DNA from: Bacteroidota bacterium
Lineage (GTDB): Bacteria; Bacteroidota; Bacteroidia; Flavobacteriales; Flavobacteriaceae
DNA: 64,000 bases
Reading direction: 5' to 3'
NCBI GenBank assembly: GCA_023386585.1
Contig: JAEWJM010000003.1
Coordinates: forward strand, 234,068-298,067
Positions 52,246 to 59,990 of the stretch are shown piece after piece. Within the stretch, counting starts at the first letter, position 1; each line of letters starts with the position of its first letter. Position numbers and translations under genes: made by a program. The notes under the pieces are model-generated. The model had not been told where the DNA came from. It searched no databases and saw only the letters and a program-made list of their open reading frames with translations.

Positions 52246-53186
52246 GAATATTAGTCACCGGTGCTGCGGGTTTTATCGGCTCGCATCTTTGTGAGAAATT
52301 AGTCTCGCTGGGCCATGAGGTTTTGGGAATTGACAATTTCAACGACTATTACGATCCGGCGCTCAAGCGTATGAACGAAGCGGATCTTAAAGAGATTGGT
52401 GTCGATATCGCACATACCGATCTTAACGCGCCGTTGGATTCGCTTTTTGAAAATCCGTTCGACTATATTTTCCATCTGGCCGCGCAACCGGGGATTTCCG
52501 CCGACACCGCGCTTGAGGAATACGTTACCAATAATATTTACGCGACGCAAAACCTGCTGGAAGCGGCAATGCGAAACAATTCGGAACTCAAATCATTCGT
52601 CAACATCGCTACTTCGTCCGTTTACGGAAAGGAAGCAACCATTGGCGAAGAAATTCCGCCCGCGCCGATTTCTTTTTACGGAATTACCAAATGGGCCGCC
52701 GAGCAGCTTGCCCTCGGGTTGCACCGCGAAGGGAAAATCAACGCTTGTTCGATCAGGTTGTATTCGGTTTACGGACCGCGGGAAAGGCCCGAAAAACTCT
52801 ATACGCGGCTAATCGACAATTTATACAACGACAAGCCGTTTCCGCTCTATGAAGGCAGCATCGCGCACCAACGCAGCTTTACGTATGTGGGAGATATTGT
52901 TGACGGACTCGCGGCCATCATCGGCCGGGAAACTTCTGTCAACGGTGAAATAATAAATCTGGGAACCGATGAGATCAATACGACCGCTGAAGGAATTGCG
53001 GCCGTCGAGCAGATAATGAACAAAAAGCTTATTATCGAACACAAGCCACCACGCAAAGGCGACCAGCTAAAAACGGCGGCAGTAATTGATAAGGCAAGGA
53101 AACTTTTATGTTATCAGCCAAAAGTGTCGCTGCACGAAGGCCTTCAAAAGCAAGTGGATTGGTATCTGGAGAAATTTACCCGCTGA
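52242..53186 (+). CDS. NAD-dependent nucleotide-sugar epimerase
   Basis: 314 residues from ATG 52242, coupled to the GT2 gene. Extended SDR: GAAGFIGSHLCEKL (NAD-binding), FHLAAQPG, SSVYGK and YGITKWAAEQL (YxxxK catalytic pair). The start of the substrate-binding part and FNDYYDPALKR resemble UDP-glucuronate 4-epimerase; the exact substrate is not certain. It presumably supplies a sugar for the cluster. Its 3' end overlaps the convergent GT9 gene by 11 bases. Confidence 0.9.
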   Translation: MRILVTGAAGFIGSHLCEKLVSLGHEVLGIDNFNDYYDPALKRMNEADLKEIGVDIAHTDLNAPLDSLFENPFDYIFHLAAQPGISADTALEEYVTNNIYATQNLLEAAMRNNSELKSFVNIATSSVYGKEATIGEEIPPAPISFYGITKWAAEQLALGLHREGKINACSIRLYSVYGPRERPEKLYTRLIDNLYNDKPFPLYEGSIAHQRSFTYVGDIVDGLAAIIGRETSVNGEIINLGTDEINTTAEGIAAVEQIMNKKLIIEHKPPRKGDQLKTAAVIDKARKLLCYQPKVSLHEGLQKQVDWYLEKFTR

Positions 53187-54222
53187 TCCCGGTCATAAAA
53201 TCTTCCAGTTTTTGACGAAAAAGTTCCGGTTTTAGACGCGAATAAAGTTCGATTGCCTGCTTTCGCAGCTTTTTCGGATGGATTCCTTTATAAATTTCAG
53301 GTTCGTAATCCATCAGATGTACCGCTTCATGCATTCCCGAGTCGGTTAGCATATCCCACGAGGATTTGTTGATCCACGGCGAAAAGACAGTAAACGTCGG
53401 AATTCGCAACGCCTTTGCCATATTCACAGCGCCGCCTTCATTGCCAACCAGCGCATCGCACTTCGACAGTACGGTAATAAAATCGCGCAACGCCGTCATC
53501 TTGAAGTTGAAAATAATTTTCTGCTGTGTTTTTTCTTCACAAAGTCGATAAATTTCAGCCGCTTCCTGTTCCTGCGAAGGCATGTAATTGAAAAGCAGCC
53601 TGACATCGAAATTAGCCATGATGTCGAGCATTTCCGCCATTTGTGCCGCCGGAAGGCTTTTGTTGGTGCCGCTGCCAAGTACGCTTATCATTATTATTTT
53701 CCCGCTTCCCGGCAAGGCCGAAACGGTTGCTTGTGCCTCAAGGCTTTCATCGTCGCCAAGGAAAATCTCCGGAAACGAAATATTGCTGAATTCGCCCGTT
53801 AGCGCCTCGGCAAGCTGCAGCCGGTGATGAATTGCCGATCCCGCGACATTTGCCGCAGGAATGACGGTTTTGGTGTAAAATGGCGAAGTGTACCATTTTC
53901 TGAAGCCAATTCGGATCTTTGCTTTCGAAAAATACGCCGGAATAATGCTTTCCCATTTTCCGTAGGCATCGATAACCGCATCATAATGTTCTTTCTGAAG
54001 TGTTTGGCCGTACTTTTTCAATCCGCTGAAACCTTTGATCTGCGTGGGAAAAAGCACAATCTTGTCGATGTACGGGTTAAATACGACAACCGGTTGCGTG
54101 CTCGGATGAACCAGGTAGTGGACTTCGGCGTGCGGGAATTTTTCCTTGACGGCGCGGCAAATAACGGTGCTTGCCAGCACGTCGCCAATCATTTTTTGTT
54201 GTATGACTAAAATTTTCCTCAT
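53176..54222 (-). CDS. Glycosyltransferase family 9 (heptosyltransferase-like)
   Basis: 348 residues from ATG 54222 (MRKILVIQQKMIGDVLASTV). The 41-codon longer reading consists of the dispersed repeat, so it is rejected. GT9 features: IGDVLAST near the start, ISVLGSGTNKSLPAAQMAEML and CDALVGNEGGAVNMAKAL with PTFTVFSPWINKSSW. The family transfers heptose in LPS core assembly. Convergent with the epimerase gene. Confidence 0.9.
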   Translation of the reverse strand: MRKILVIQQKMIGDVLASTVICRAVKEKFPHAEVHYLVHPSTQPVVVFNPYIDKIVLFPTQIKGFSGLKKYGQTLQKEHYDAVIDAYGKWESIIPAYFSKAKIRIGFRKWYTSPFYTKTVIPAANVAGSAIHHRLQLAEALTGEFSNISFPEIFLGDDESLEAQATVSALPGSGKIIMISVLGSGTNKSLPAAQMAEMLDIMANFDVRLLFNYMPSQEQEAAEIYRLCEEKTQQKIIFNFKMTALRDFITVLSKCDALVGNEGGAVNMAKALRIPTFTVFSPWINKSSWDMLTDSGMHEAVHLMDYEPEIYKGIHPKKLRKQAIELYSRLKPELFRQKLEDFMTGISG

Positions 54223-54227
54223 TTTCT

Positions 54228-54355
54228 GGGCGTTGCCTTTCGCGCCTGCCTGCGCATCGTCCGGCCGGGCTTTCCGCTGCAATATTTTACTTTTAGTGTG
54301 GCTGCGGCAGCCAATTTCTTTCCTGATAAAATATTTCCGCTGCAATCCCTAACGC
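54228..54355. repeat. Dispersed intergenic repeat, copy A
   Basis: Best-preserved copy: it begins GGGCGTTGCCTTTCGCG, has CCGGCCGGGCTTTCCGCTG, TTTCCGCTGCAATCCCTAACG near its end, and lies 9 bases after the dapD stop and before the GT9 start. On the minus strand it reads CGTTAGGGATTGCAGCGG. From memory similar elements are frequent in flavobacterial genomes. Confidence 0.7.
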
Positions 54356-54364
54356 GGGCATTGT

Positions 54365-55180
54365 CTAAACTGCAACATCGTATTCCCGAAGCGCATCGTT
54401 CAGCGATGTTTTCAAATCGGTCGATGGTTTTCTTTTTCCGATGATCAGCGCGCAAGGCACATGGTATTCACCGGCAGCAAATTTTTTCGAATAGCTTCCC
54501 GGAATAACCACCGATCGCTCCGGGACAAAGCCTTTTGTTTCAATAGGTTCGCTTCCTGTAACATCAATGATCTTGGTGGATGCGGTGAGGCACACGTTTG
54601 CGCCCAAAACAGCCTCGGCTCCCACACGAACGCCTTCAACGACAATGCATCGGGATCCGATAAACGCGCCGTCTTCAATTATTACCGGCGCTGCCTGAAG
54701 CGGTTCGAGTACGCCGCCAATACCAACTCCGCCACTCAGATGGACATTTTTTCCGATCTGTGCACAACTTCCGACGGTTGCCCAGGTGTCGACCATCGTT
54801 CCTTCATCCACATAGGCGCCAATGTTGACATAACTCGGCATCAAAATCACACCTTTGGAAATGTATGCGCCATGTCGGGCCACTGCATGCGGCACAACCC
54901 GGATTCCTTTTTCTGCGTAACCGCGTTTCAACGGAATTTTATCGTGGTATTCAAAAATGCCAACCTCAAAGGTTTCCATTTGTTGGATCGGGAAGTACAT
55001 TACCACTGCCTTTTTGACCCATTCATTTACCTGCCAACCGTTTGTTGCCGGCTCTGCAACCCGTAGATGTCCCAGGTCAAGTAAATTGACCACCTCACGA
55101 ATCGCCGAAATTGTCTCGGTTTCACGGAGTAAGGAACGGTCGTTCCAGGCGGCTTCAATTATAGTACGAAGGTTTTCCAT
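54365..55180 (-). CDS. dapD: 2,3,4,5-tetrahydropyridine-2,6-dicarboxylate N-succinyltransferase
   Basis: 271 residues. GTMVDTWATVGSCAQIGKNVHLSGGVGIGGVLEP is the left-handed beta-helix (hexapeptide) signature of DapD; the N-terminus (MENLRTIIEAAWNDRSLL) is helical. Makes N-succinyl intermediates of lysine and meso-DAP synthesis; DAP is a peptidoglycan cross-link residue. The end FEVGIFEYHDKIPLKRGYAEKG agrees with the E. coli-type enzyme. Single gene; a repeat follows the stop. Confidence 0.97.
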   Translation of the reverse strand: MENLRTIIEAAWNDRSLLRETETISAIREVVNLLDLGHLRVAEPATNGWQVNEWVKKAVVMYFPIQQMETFEVGIFEYHDKIPLKRGYAEKGIRVVPHAVARHGAYISKGVILMPSYVNIGAYVDEGTMVDTWATVGSCAQIGKNVHLSGGVGIGGVLEPLQAAPVIIEDGAFIGSRCIVVEGVRVGAEAVLGANVCLTASTKIIDVTGSEPIETKGFVPERSVVIPGSYSKKFAAGEYHVPCALIIGKRKPSTDLKTSLNDALREYDVAV

Positions 55181-55229
55181 AGTCGATTTTCAGCAAATAT
55201 AGCGCATTTGCCAAAAAAACATCGGGAAA

Positions 55230-55616
55230 CTAATCCGCGTCAGCATAGGAATCTTTCAGTCGCGCCATTGCAATTGGATGTTCAAACCGAATCTGAAATC
55301 GGCGATTTTCGTTGTACAACAACATCTTCTCATCGTCAAAAAGCGTCACCGTCACGGGTTTCTGATATTGATCGCGGCACAAGTACACCATTCCGTGTCC
55401 GGGTAATTCCGTTTTCCTGATTATTGTCAGCCAATAATCGCGGTCAACCGTCAGTTCGATCTTCGCTTGGGTAAAGTGCGCTACCTGCCGGCCGACATCT
55501 GTTGCCTGCGACCATTCCTGCGCGTCGTTTCTGGATTGCACCTGACTGAATAAAAAGCTGCGGTCTTGAGCCGCGCACGCTGCCGCAAGGCAAAACAGCG
55601 ACAGCACGAACTTCAT
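55230..55616 (-). CDS. Small secreted protein, function unknown
   Basis: 128 residues from ATG 55616 (MKFVLSLFCLAAACAAQ, signal peptide; a start 4 codons earlier is also possible). The mature part contains QSRNDAQEWSQATDVGRQ, then a mixed beta region (YWLTIIRKTELPGHGMVYL, VTLFDDEKMLLYNENRRFQI). No family recognised. Confidence 0.6.
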   Translation of the reverse strand: MKFVLSLFCLAAACAAQDRSFLFSQVQSRNDAQEWSQATDVGRQVAHFTQAKIELTVDRDYWLTIIRKTELPGHGMVYLCRDQYQKPVTVTLFDDEKMLLYNENRRFQIRFEHPIAMARLKDSYADAD

Positions 55617-55684
55617 TTTAAGGTTCATGTGATAGATTTGGGATAGTCATAACGCTGCGGCAGTCTATGATATTTTTGCGCCCC

Positions 55685-55712
55685 TTGTTAAAGTTTAATT
55701 TTTGTAATTTTG
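55685..55712 (+). promoter_or_regulatory. Promoter of the methyltransferase-nlpE-AlkZ-ruvX operon
   Basis: TTG (55685-55687), 17 bases, TAATTTTG (55705-55712), ending 15 bases before ATG 55728. Further -7-like boxes lie upstream (TAGATTTG at 55633-55640, TATTTTTG at 55671-55678). Confidence 0.6.
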
Positions 55713-55727
55713 AGGGAAACGACACTC

Positions 55728-56462
55728 ATGAAAGACAATTTCTCTACAGTGGCCCAACCGTATGCGAAGTACCGCCCGGATTATCCGCTGGAAATGGTCG
55801 ATTTTGTCGTTTCGCAAGTCGGCTGCAGGGATATGGCTCTTGACGTCGGAACCGGAAACGGACAAGTTGCCGAGAAGCTCGCTCGGCATTTTAGATCCGT
55901 TTATGCGACTGATATCAGCGCAAAGCAACTTGCGAATGCGGTGCACAGGGATAATGTTTATTATTCAGTTTCGGCCGCTGAAAAAACAGTATTCCGTGAC
56001 GGGATTTTTAACCTCATTACGGTTGCTCAGGCGATCCATTGGTTTGACTTTGAAGAATTCTACACTGAAGTGAGAAGAATCGCCGCTCGCGATGGAGTGC
56101 TGGCGGTCATGGGGTACGGACTCCTGAGATCCAATCCCGAGTCGGATGCAATAATACACAAATACCATTACGACATATTAGGCAATTATTGGGATTCCGA
56201 ACGGCATTACCTCGACCAAGAATATTCGACGATCCCGTTTCCGTTTGAAGAAGTTACGGCGCCAAAATTCTTCAACAAAATGATATGGGATTTTGAGCAG
56301 CTTGCGGGATATTTCGATACGTGGTCGGCTGCTTCACATTACAAGAAGCAGCACGGAAGCGATCCGTTCGATCTTGTGCGCGATGAGCTTCGGCTTAGCT
56401 GGGAGAGAAATAATGGCGAGGTTAACGTCCCGATGCTGCTGCGTGTCGGTAAAATAAAATAA
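55728..56462 (+). CDS. Class I SAM-dependent methyltransferase
   Basis: 244 residues from ATG 55728 (MKDNFSTVAQPYAKYRPDYP). Motif I ALDVGTGNGQVAEKL, then YATDISAKQLANA and the motif ITVAQAIHWFDFEEFYTE mark a small-molecule methyltransferase of the UbiE/TAM type. Substrate unknown. It is 2 bases before the lipoprotein gene and heads a four-gene unit. Confidence 0.88.
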   Translation: MKDNFSTVAQPYAKYRPDYPLEMVDFVVSQVGCRDMALDVGTGNGQVAEKLARHFRSVYATDISAKQLANAVHRDNVYYSVSAAEKTVFRDGIFNLITVAQAIHWFDFEEFYTEVRRIAARDGVLAVMGYGLLRSNPESDAIIHKYHYDILGNYWDSERHYLDQEYSTIPFPFEEVTAPKFFNKMIWDFEQLAGYFDTWSAASHYKKQHGSDPFDLVRDELRLSWERNNGEVNVPMLLRVGKIK

Positions 56463-56464
56463 TC

Positions 56465-56962
56465 ATGAAACGACTGCTGATGCTCGCCTGTGCATGCCTT
56501 GCGTTGTGCTGCGGAAAGCGTAAAAAAGCCGATCCGCCGCCTGCGCCAACTGAAATCGTTACCGATGCGGCAGTTGAAATTCCGGAAGTCCAACCGAACA
56601 ATTCGCTGAATTATCTCGGAACATATAAAGGTGTTTTGCCATGCCCTGATTGCCGTGGAATCGAAACATCGATCGAACTGAGCGAGGATTTCTCTTATAT
56701 AATGCATCGGCGTCATCTCGGAAAAGAGGAAAAACCGACTGAAATGACCGGCGCTTTTTCGTGGAATAGCGATGATACTGCCATCGTGCTCGACAATCAG
56801 CTCGATATGCCGAACCAGTATTTAGTCGGCGATAACGCACTGACACAACTTGACATGGACGGTCGCGTAGTTACCGGCAGCGCTGCAGCTGCTTATGTAC
56901 TTCACAAAATTCCGGAATCGGTAGCCGGCCGTTCGGATGCGAAACCAGGTGGCGCACCATGA
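56465..56962 (+). CDS. NlpE-like lipoprotein
   Basis: 165 residues. Signal peptide to ALCCGKR with a lipobox Cys (about 15-16). NYLGTYKGVLPCPDCRGIET is the CxxC copper-resistance NlpE N-terminal motif; the beta-barrel end is recognisable, but the tail after the barrel is a disordered Ala/Gly-rich segment. NlpE signals envelope stress in E. coli through Cpx; no Cpx pair is seen here. The ATG overlap with the next gene is ATGA. Confidence 0.8.
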   Translation: MKRLLMLACACLALCCGKRKKADPPPAPTEIVTDAAVEIPEVQPNNSLNYLGTYKGVLPCPDCRGIETSIELSEDFSYIMHRRHLGKEEKPTEMTGAFSWNSDDTAIVLDNQLDMPNQYLVGDNALTQLDMDGRVVTGSAAAAYVLHKIPESVAGRSDAKPGGAP

Positions 56963-58038
56963 ACAAAAAACAATTTTTAAACCTCCGGCTTTCTTCACAG
57001 TTGCTTGTGCGACGGGATTTTGACGATCCCGCTGCCGTAGTTTCGCATTTCGGAGCGATGCAGGCTCAGGATTATCAAATGACAAAATGGGCTGTTGGTT
57101 CGCGGATGAAGAAGGCAACCGATGAACAAATAGAAAGCGCAATTGACGAGGGAAAAGTTATCAGGACACATATCCTGAGGCCAACATGGCATTTGGTAGC
57201 CGCCAAAGATATTCGGTGGATGCTAATGATTTCCGCGCCATCGGTTATGCGACAAATGACTGCGATGAATGGCCGGCTTGAACTCGACCAGAAAACGTTC
57301 GATAAATCAAACGCAATAATTCAGCGCCTGCTTTCAGGAAATAACCATCTCACCAGGGCGGAAATTATGGCCGCGCTTTCTGGAAATGGCATCAATACTC
57401 ACGGGCATCGCAGTGCACACCTGATGTTTCATGCCGAGCTTTCGGGACTTGTGTGCAACGGCGCGCGTAAAGGCCGGCAAAGCACTTACGCACTTTTGGA
57501 CGAGCGTGTTCCGGAAAAAAATGATTTGCAAAAAGAGGAAGCGTTGGCCGAACTTGCCAAGCGGTACTTTACGAGCCATGGGCCTGCAACAGTAAAAGAT
57601 TTCATTTGGTGGTCGGGTCTGCCTGTAGCCGATGTAAGAACGGCGGTGGCATTAAATCCGCAATTGGGTCAAATGAAATTCGAAGGTGAAGAATACTTTT
57701 TCGCAGAAGGTGATAATGTTAAACCAACTCCGCAATTCCTCCTGCTTCCCGCATTTGACGAATATCTGATCGCGTACAAAGAACGCTCTGCGATGATTGA
57801 CCTGCAGCATTCACCACATGCTTTCACCAAAAATGGAATTTTCAGGCCGCTGATTGTTGTAGATGGGAAAGTGGAAGGAATATGGCAACGAACTCACCAG
57901 AAGGATCTGAATGTTGAGCTAAAATTTTTTGATGATGTAGCCATTTCCGATGTGAAATTCGCCAATGAAATTAAACGCTTGGAGCGCTTTTTTGGAACAG
58001 GAATAATATTAAAATCAACTACATGCCCAGGATATTAG
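56959..58038 (+). CDS. Winged-helix protein of the AlkZ/HTH_42 DNA glycosylase family
   Basis: 359 residues. MNKKQFLNLRLSSQLL, then FGAMQAQDYQ: the Gln35-Ala-Gln37 pair matches the catalytic QxQ motif described for AlkZ-type DNA glycosylases, which open interstrand crosslinks or excise alkylated purines. RTHILRPTWHLV and NHLTRAEIMAAL are also typical. The HTH_42 assignment is good; the damage specificity is not known. The 3' end overlaps ruvX by 16 bases, and the ATG overlaps the nlpE stop. Confidence 0.82.
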   Translation: MNKKQFLNLRLSSQLLVRRDFDDPAAVVSHFGAMQAQDYQMTKWAVGSRMKKATDEQIESAIDEGKVIRTHILRPTWHLVAAKDIRWMLMISAPSVMRQMTAMNGRLELDQKTFDKSNAIIQRLLSGNNHLTRAEIMAALSGNGINTHGHRSAHLMFHAELSGLVCNGARKGRQSTYALLDERVPEKNDLQKEEALAELAKRYFTSHGPATVKDFIWWSGLPVADVRTAVALNPQLGQMKFEGEEYFFAEGDNVKPTPQFLLLPAFDEYLIAYKERSAMIDLQHSPHAFTKNGIFRPLIVVDGKVEGIWQRTHQKDLNVELKFFDDVAISDVKFANEIKRLERFFGTGIILKSTTCPGY

Positions 58039-58439
58039 CCATTGATTACGGAATTAAACGAACCGGACTCGCCGTCACCGATCCGCTACAGATCATTGCT
58101 TCGGGGCTTACCACGGTTGCGTCTGAAAACATATTTGACTTCCTGAAAGAATATTTCTCCCGTGAGGAAGTTTCAAAAGTCCTCGTCGGCGAGCCGAGGC
58201 AGATGGATTATTCACCAAGCGAAAGTGCACCAATAATTGAAAAATTCGTGGAGAAATTCCGGGAGACGTTTCCGCAAATGGAAGTGGTCAGAGTAGATGA
58301 GCGGTTTACGTCCAAACTTGCCTTTGATGCAATGCTGAGAAGTGGAATAAGCAAGAAGAAGCGCGCTGATAAAGGGCTTGTGGATGAAATTGCCGCGACG
58401 ATCATGCTCCAGGATTATCTCACCAGAAAGATGTTCTGA
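58023..58439 (+). CDS. ruvX: Holliday junction resolvase RuvX (YqgF)
   Basis: 138 residues, RNase H-like fold: ILAIDYGIKRTGLAVTDPL (first acidic residue), VLVGEPRQ, VRVDERFTSKLA (DER motif) and VDEIAATIMLQDYL (last acidic residues). The family processes Holliday junctions or the 5' end of pre-16S rRNA. Translated with the AlkZ-like gene through a 16-base overlap. Confidence 0.93.
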   Translation: MPRILAIDYGIKRTGLAVTDPLQIIASGLTTVASENIFDFLKEYFSREEVSKVLVGEPRQMDYSPSESAPIIEKFVEKFRETFPQMEVVRVDERFTSKLAFDAMLRSGISKKKRADKGLVDEIAATIMLQDYLTRKMF

Positions 58440-58496
58440 AAAACTTTAATAAAAAGCTAACAGAATTTCGGGCTATCTTTAAAGTAAAAGCAAACA

Positions 58497-59990
58497 ATGG
58501 CGGACAAAATACGAACCGAAACCGATGTAGTACTGATTGGCGCAGGCATTATGAGCGCAACCCTGGGAGTAATGCTGAAAGAGCTGCAGCCTAACCTCCG
58601 GATCAAGATTTACGAGCGTCTCGACCACGCTGCCGCGGAAAGTTCCGACGCATGGAACAACGCCGGAACCGGTCATTCGGCATTTTGCGAGCTTAATTAC
58701 ACGCCTGAAACCGATACCGGCACGATCGATATCCACAAAGCAGTCAAGGTTGCCGAATCTTTTGAAATTTCCCGTCAATTCTGGTCGTACCTTGTTACGA
58801 AAGGTCTTCTTGAAAAGCCGGAAACATTCATCCGCAGTATTCCTCACATGAGCTTTGTTCGGGGCAGCGAAAACGTGCGGTTTCTCAAAAAGCGCCACGC
58901 CGCAATGACCGCAAATCCGCTGTTCAGCAAAATGCAATTCAGTACCGATGTTGCAAAATTAACCGAATGGATGCCGCTGGTAATGGAAGGACGCGACATG
59001 ACCGAACCGCTCGCCGCTACTTACATGCCTTTGGGAACTGATGTGAATTTTGGAGCGCTGACCCGAAACATGCTGCGTCACTTGATGAACCAGGAAGGCG
59101 TTGAGGTTTTTTTCATTGAGGAAGTCCGCCGTCTCAAGCAAAAAGATGACGGCCGTTGGCGCGTTGTAGTCAAAAACCTGGAAACAAAACAGAAAACAAA
59201 AGTCAGTGCACCATTTGTATTTATTGGTGCCGGCGGCGGCTCGTTGCGGCTTCTTGAAAAGGCTGACATTCCCGAAGGCAGCGGATACGGCGGTTTCCCC
59301 GTGAGCGGGCAATGGCTGAAGTGTACCAACCGCGAAGTAATCGAGAAGCACGGTGCAAAAGTTTATGGAACAGCTACAGTCGGCGCGCCGCCAATGTCGG
59401 TTCCGCATATTGATTCGAGGATGATCAACGGCGAAAAGCAATTATTGTTCGGGCCGTATGCAGGCTTTACAACAAAGTTCCTGAAGAATGGTTCTTATCT
59501 TGATCTTCCGGCATCCATACAACTCGACAATCTTGTTCCGATGCTTTCGGCTGGTTTTCATAATCTTCCACTCACAAAATATCTGATCGATCAGGTGCGG
59601 CAGTCACCGAAAGAGCGAATGGATCTGTTGCGCGAATATGTGCCGACCGCTAAAATGGACGATTGGGAATTGGAAATTGCCGGCCAGCGGGTTCAGGTCA
59701 TCAAGAAAGGCGAAGATGGCGGTGGCGTACTCGAATTCGGTACCGAAGTAGTCACGAAAGAAGACGGAAGCATCGCGGCATTGCTCGGTGCTTCGCCCGG
59801 CGCATCGACATCGGCGGCGATCATGCTTGACGTAATCAGCAAATGTTTTTCATCCAAGCTCAAAAGTGAAGCATGGCAATCGAAGCTAATCGAGATGATT
59901 CCTTCCTACGGGCGGCAGTTGCACACGGATCCGCAGTTTCTGGAAGAAATCAGGAAATTCACATCGGAAACCCTAAAACTTTACAACTGA
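58497..59990 (+). CDS. mqo: Malate:quinone oxidoreductase
   Basis: 497 residues. FAD-binding VLIGAGIMSATLGVMLKEL, IYERLDHAAAESSDAWNNAGTGHSA, then LFGPYAGFTTKFLK and LLGASPGASTSAA are Mqo signatures. It is a peripheral membrane enzyme that oxidises malate and reduces quinone, replacing or assisting malate dehydrogenase. A -7-like TATCTTTA precedes it at 58474-58481 (one base off). The end overlaps FUSC by 10 bases, convergently. Confidence 0.96.
   Translation: MADKIRTETDVVLIGAGIMSATLGVMLKELQPNLRIKIYERLDHAAAESSDAWNNAGTGHSAFCELNYTPETDTGTIDIHKAVKVAESFEISRQFWSYLVTKGLLEKPETFIRSIPHMSFVRGSENVRFLKKRHAAMTANPLFSKMQFSTDVAKLTEWMPLVMEGRDMTEPLAATYMPLGTDVNFGALTRNMLRHLMNQEGVEVFFIEEVRRLKQKDDGRWRVVVKNLETKQKTKVSAPFVFIGAGGGSLRLLEKADIPEGSGYGGFPVSGQWLKCTNREVIEKHGAKVYGTATVGAPPMSVPHIDSRMINGEKQLLFGPYAGFTTKFLKNGSYLDLPASIQLDNLVPMLSAGFHNLPLTKYLIDQVRQSPKERMDLLREYVPTAKMDDWELEIAGQRVQVIKKGEDGGGVLEFGTEVVTKEDGSIAALLGASPGASTSAAIMLDVISKCFSSKLKSEAWQSKLIEMIPSYGRQLHTDPQFLEEIRKFTSETLKLYN

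Noticed and set aside
54223..54345. Extra 41 codons in front of the GT9 gene
   Set aside because: They come from the dispersed repeat; ATG 54222 gives the family-standard MRKILVIQQKMIGD start.
54461..55066. A 201-codon plus-strand open frame opposite dapD
   Set aside because: Shadow of the hexapeptide-repeat region of dapD; Cys/Asn/Phe-rich without motif.
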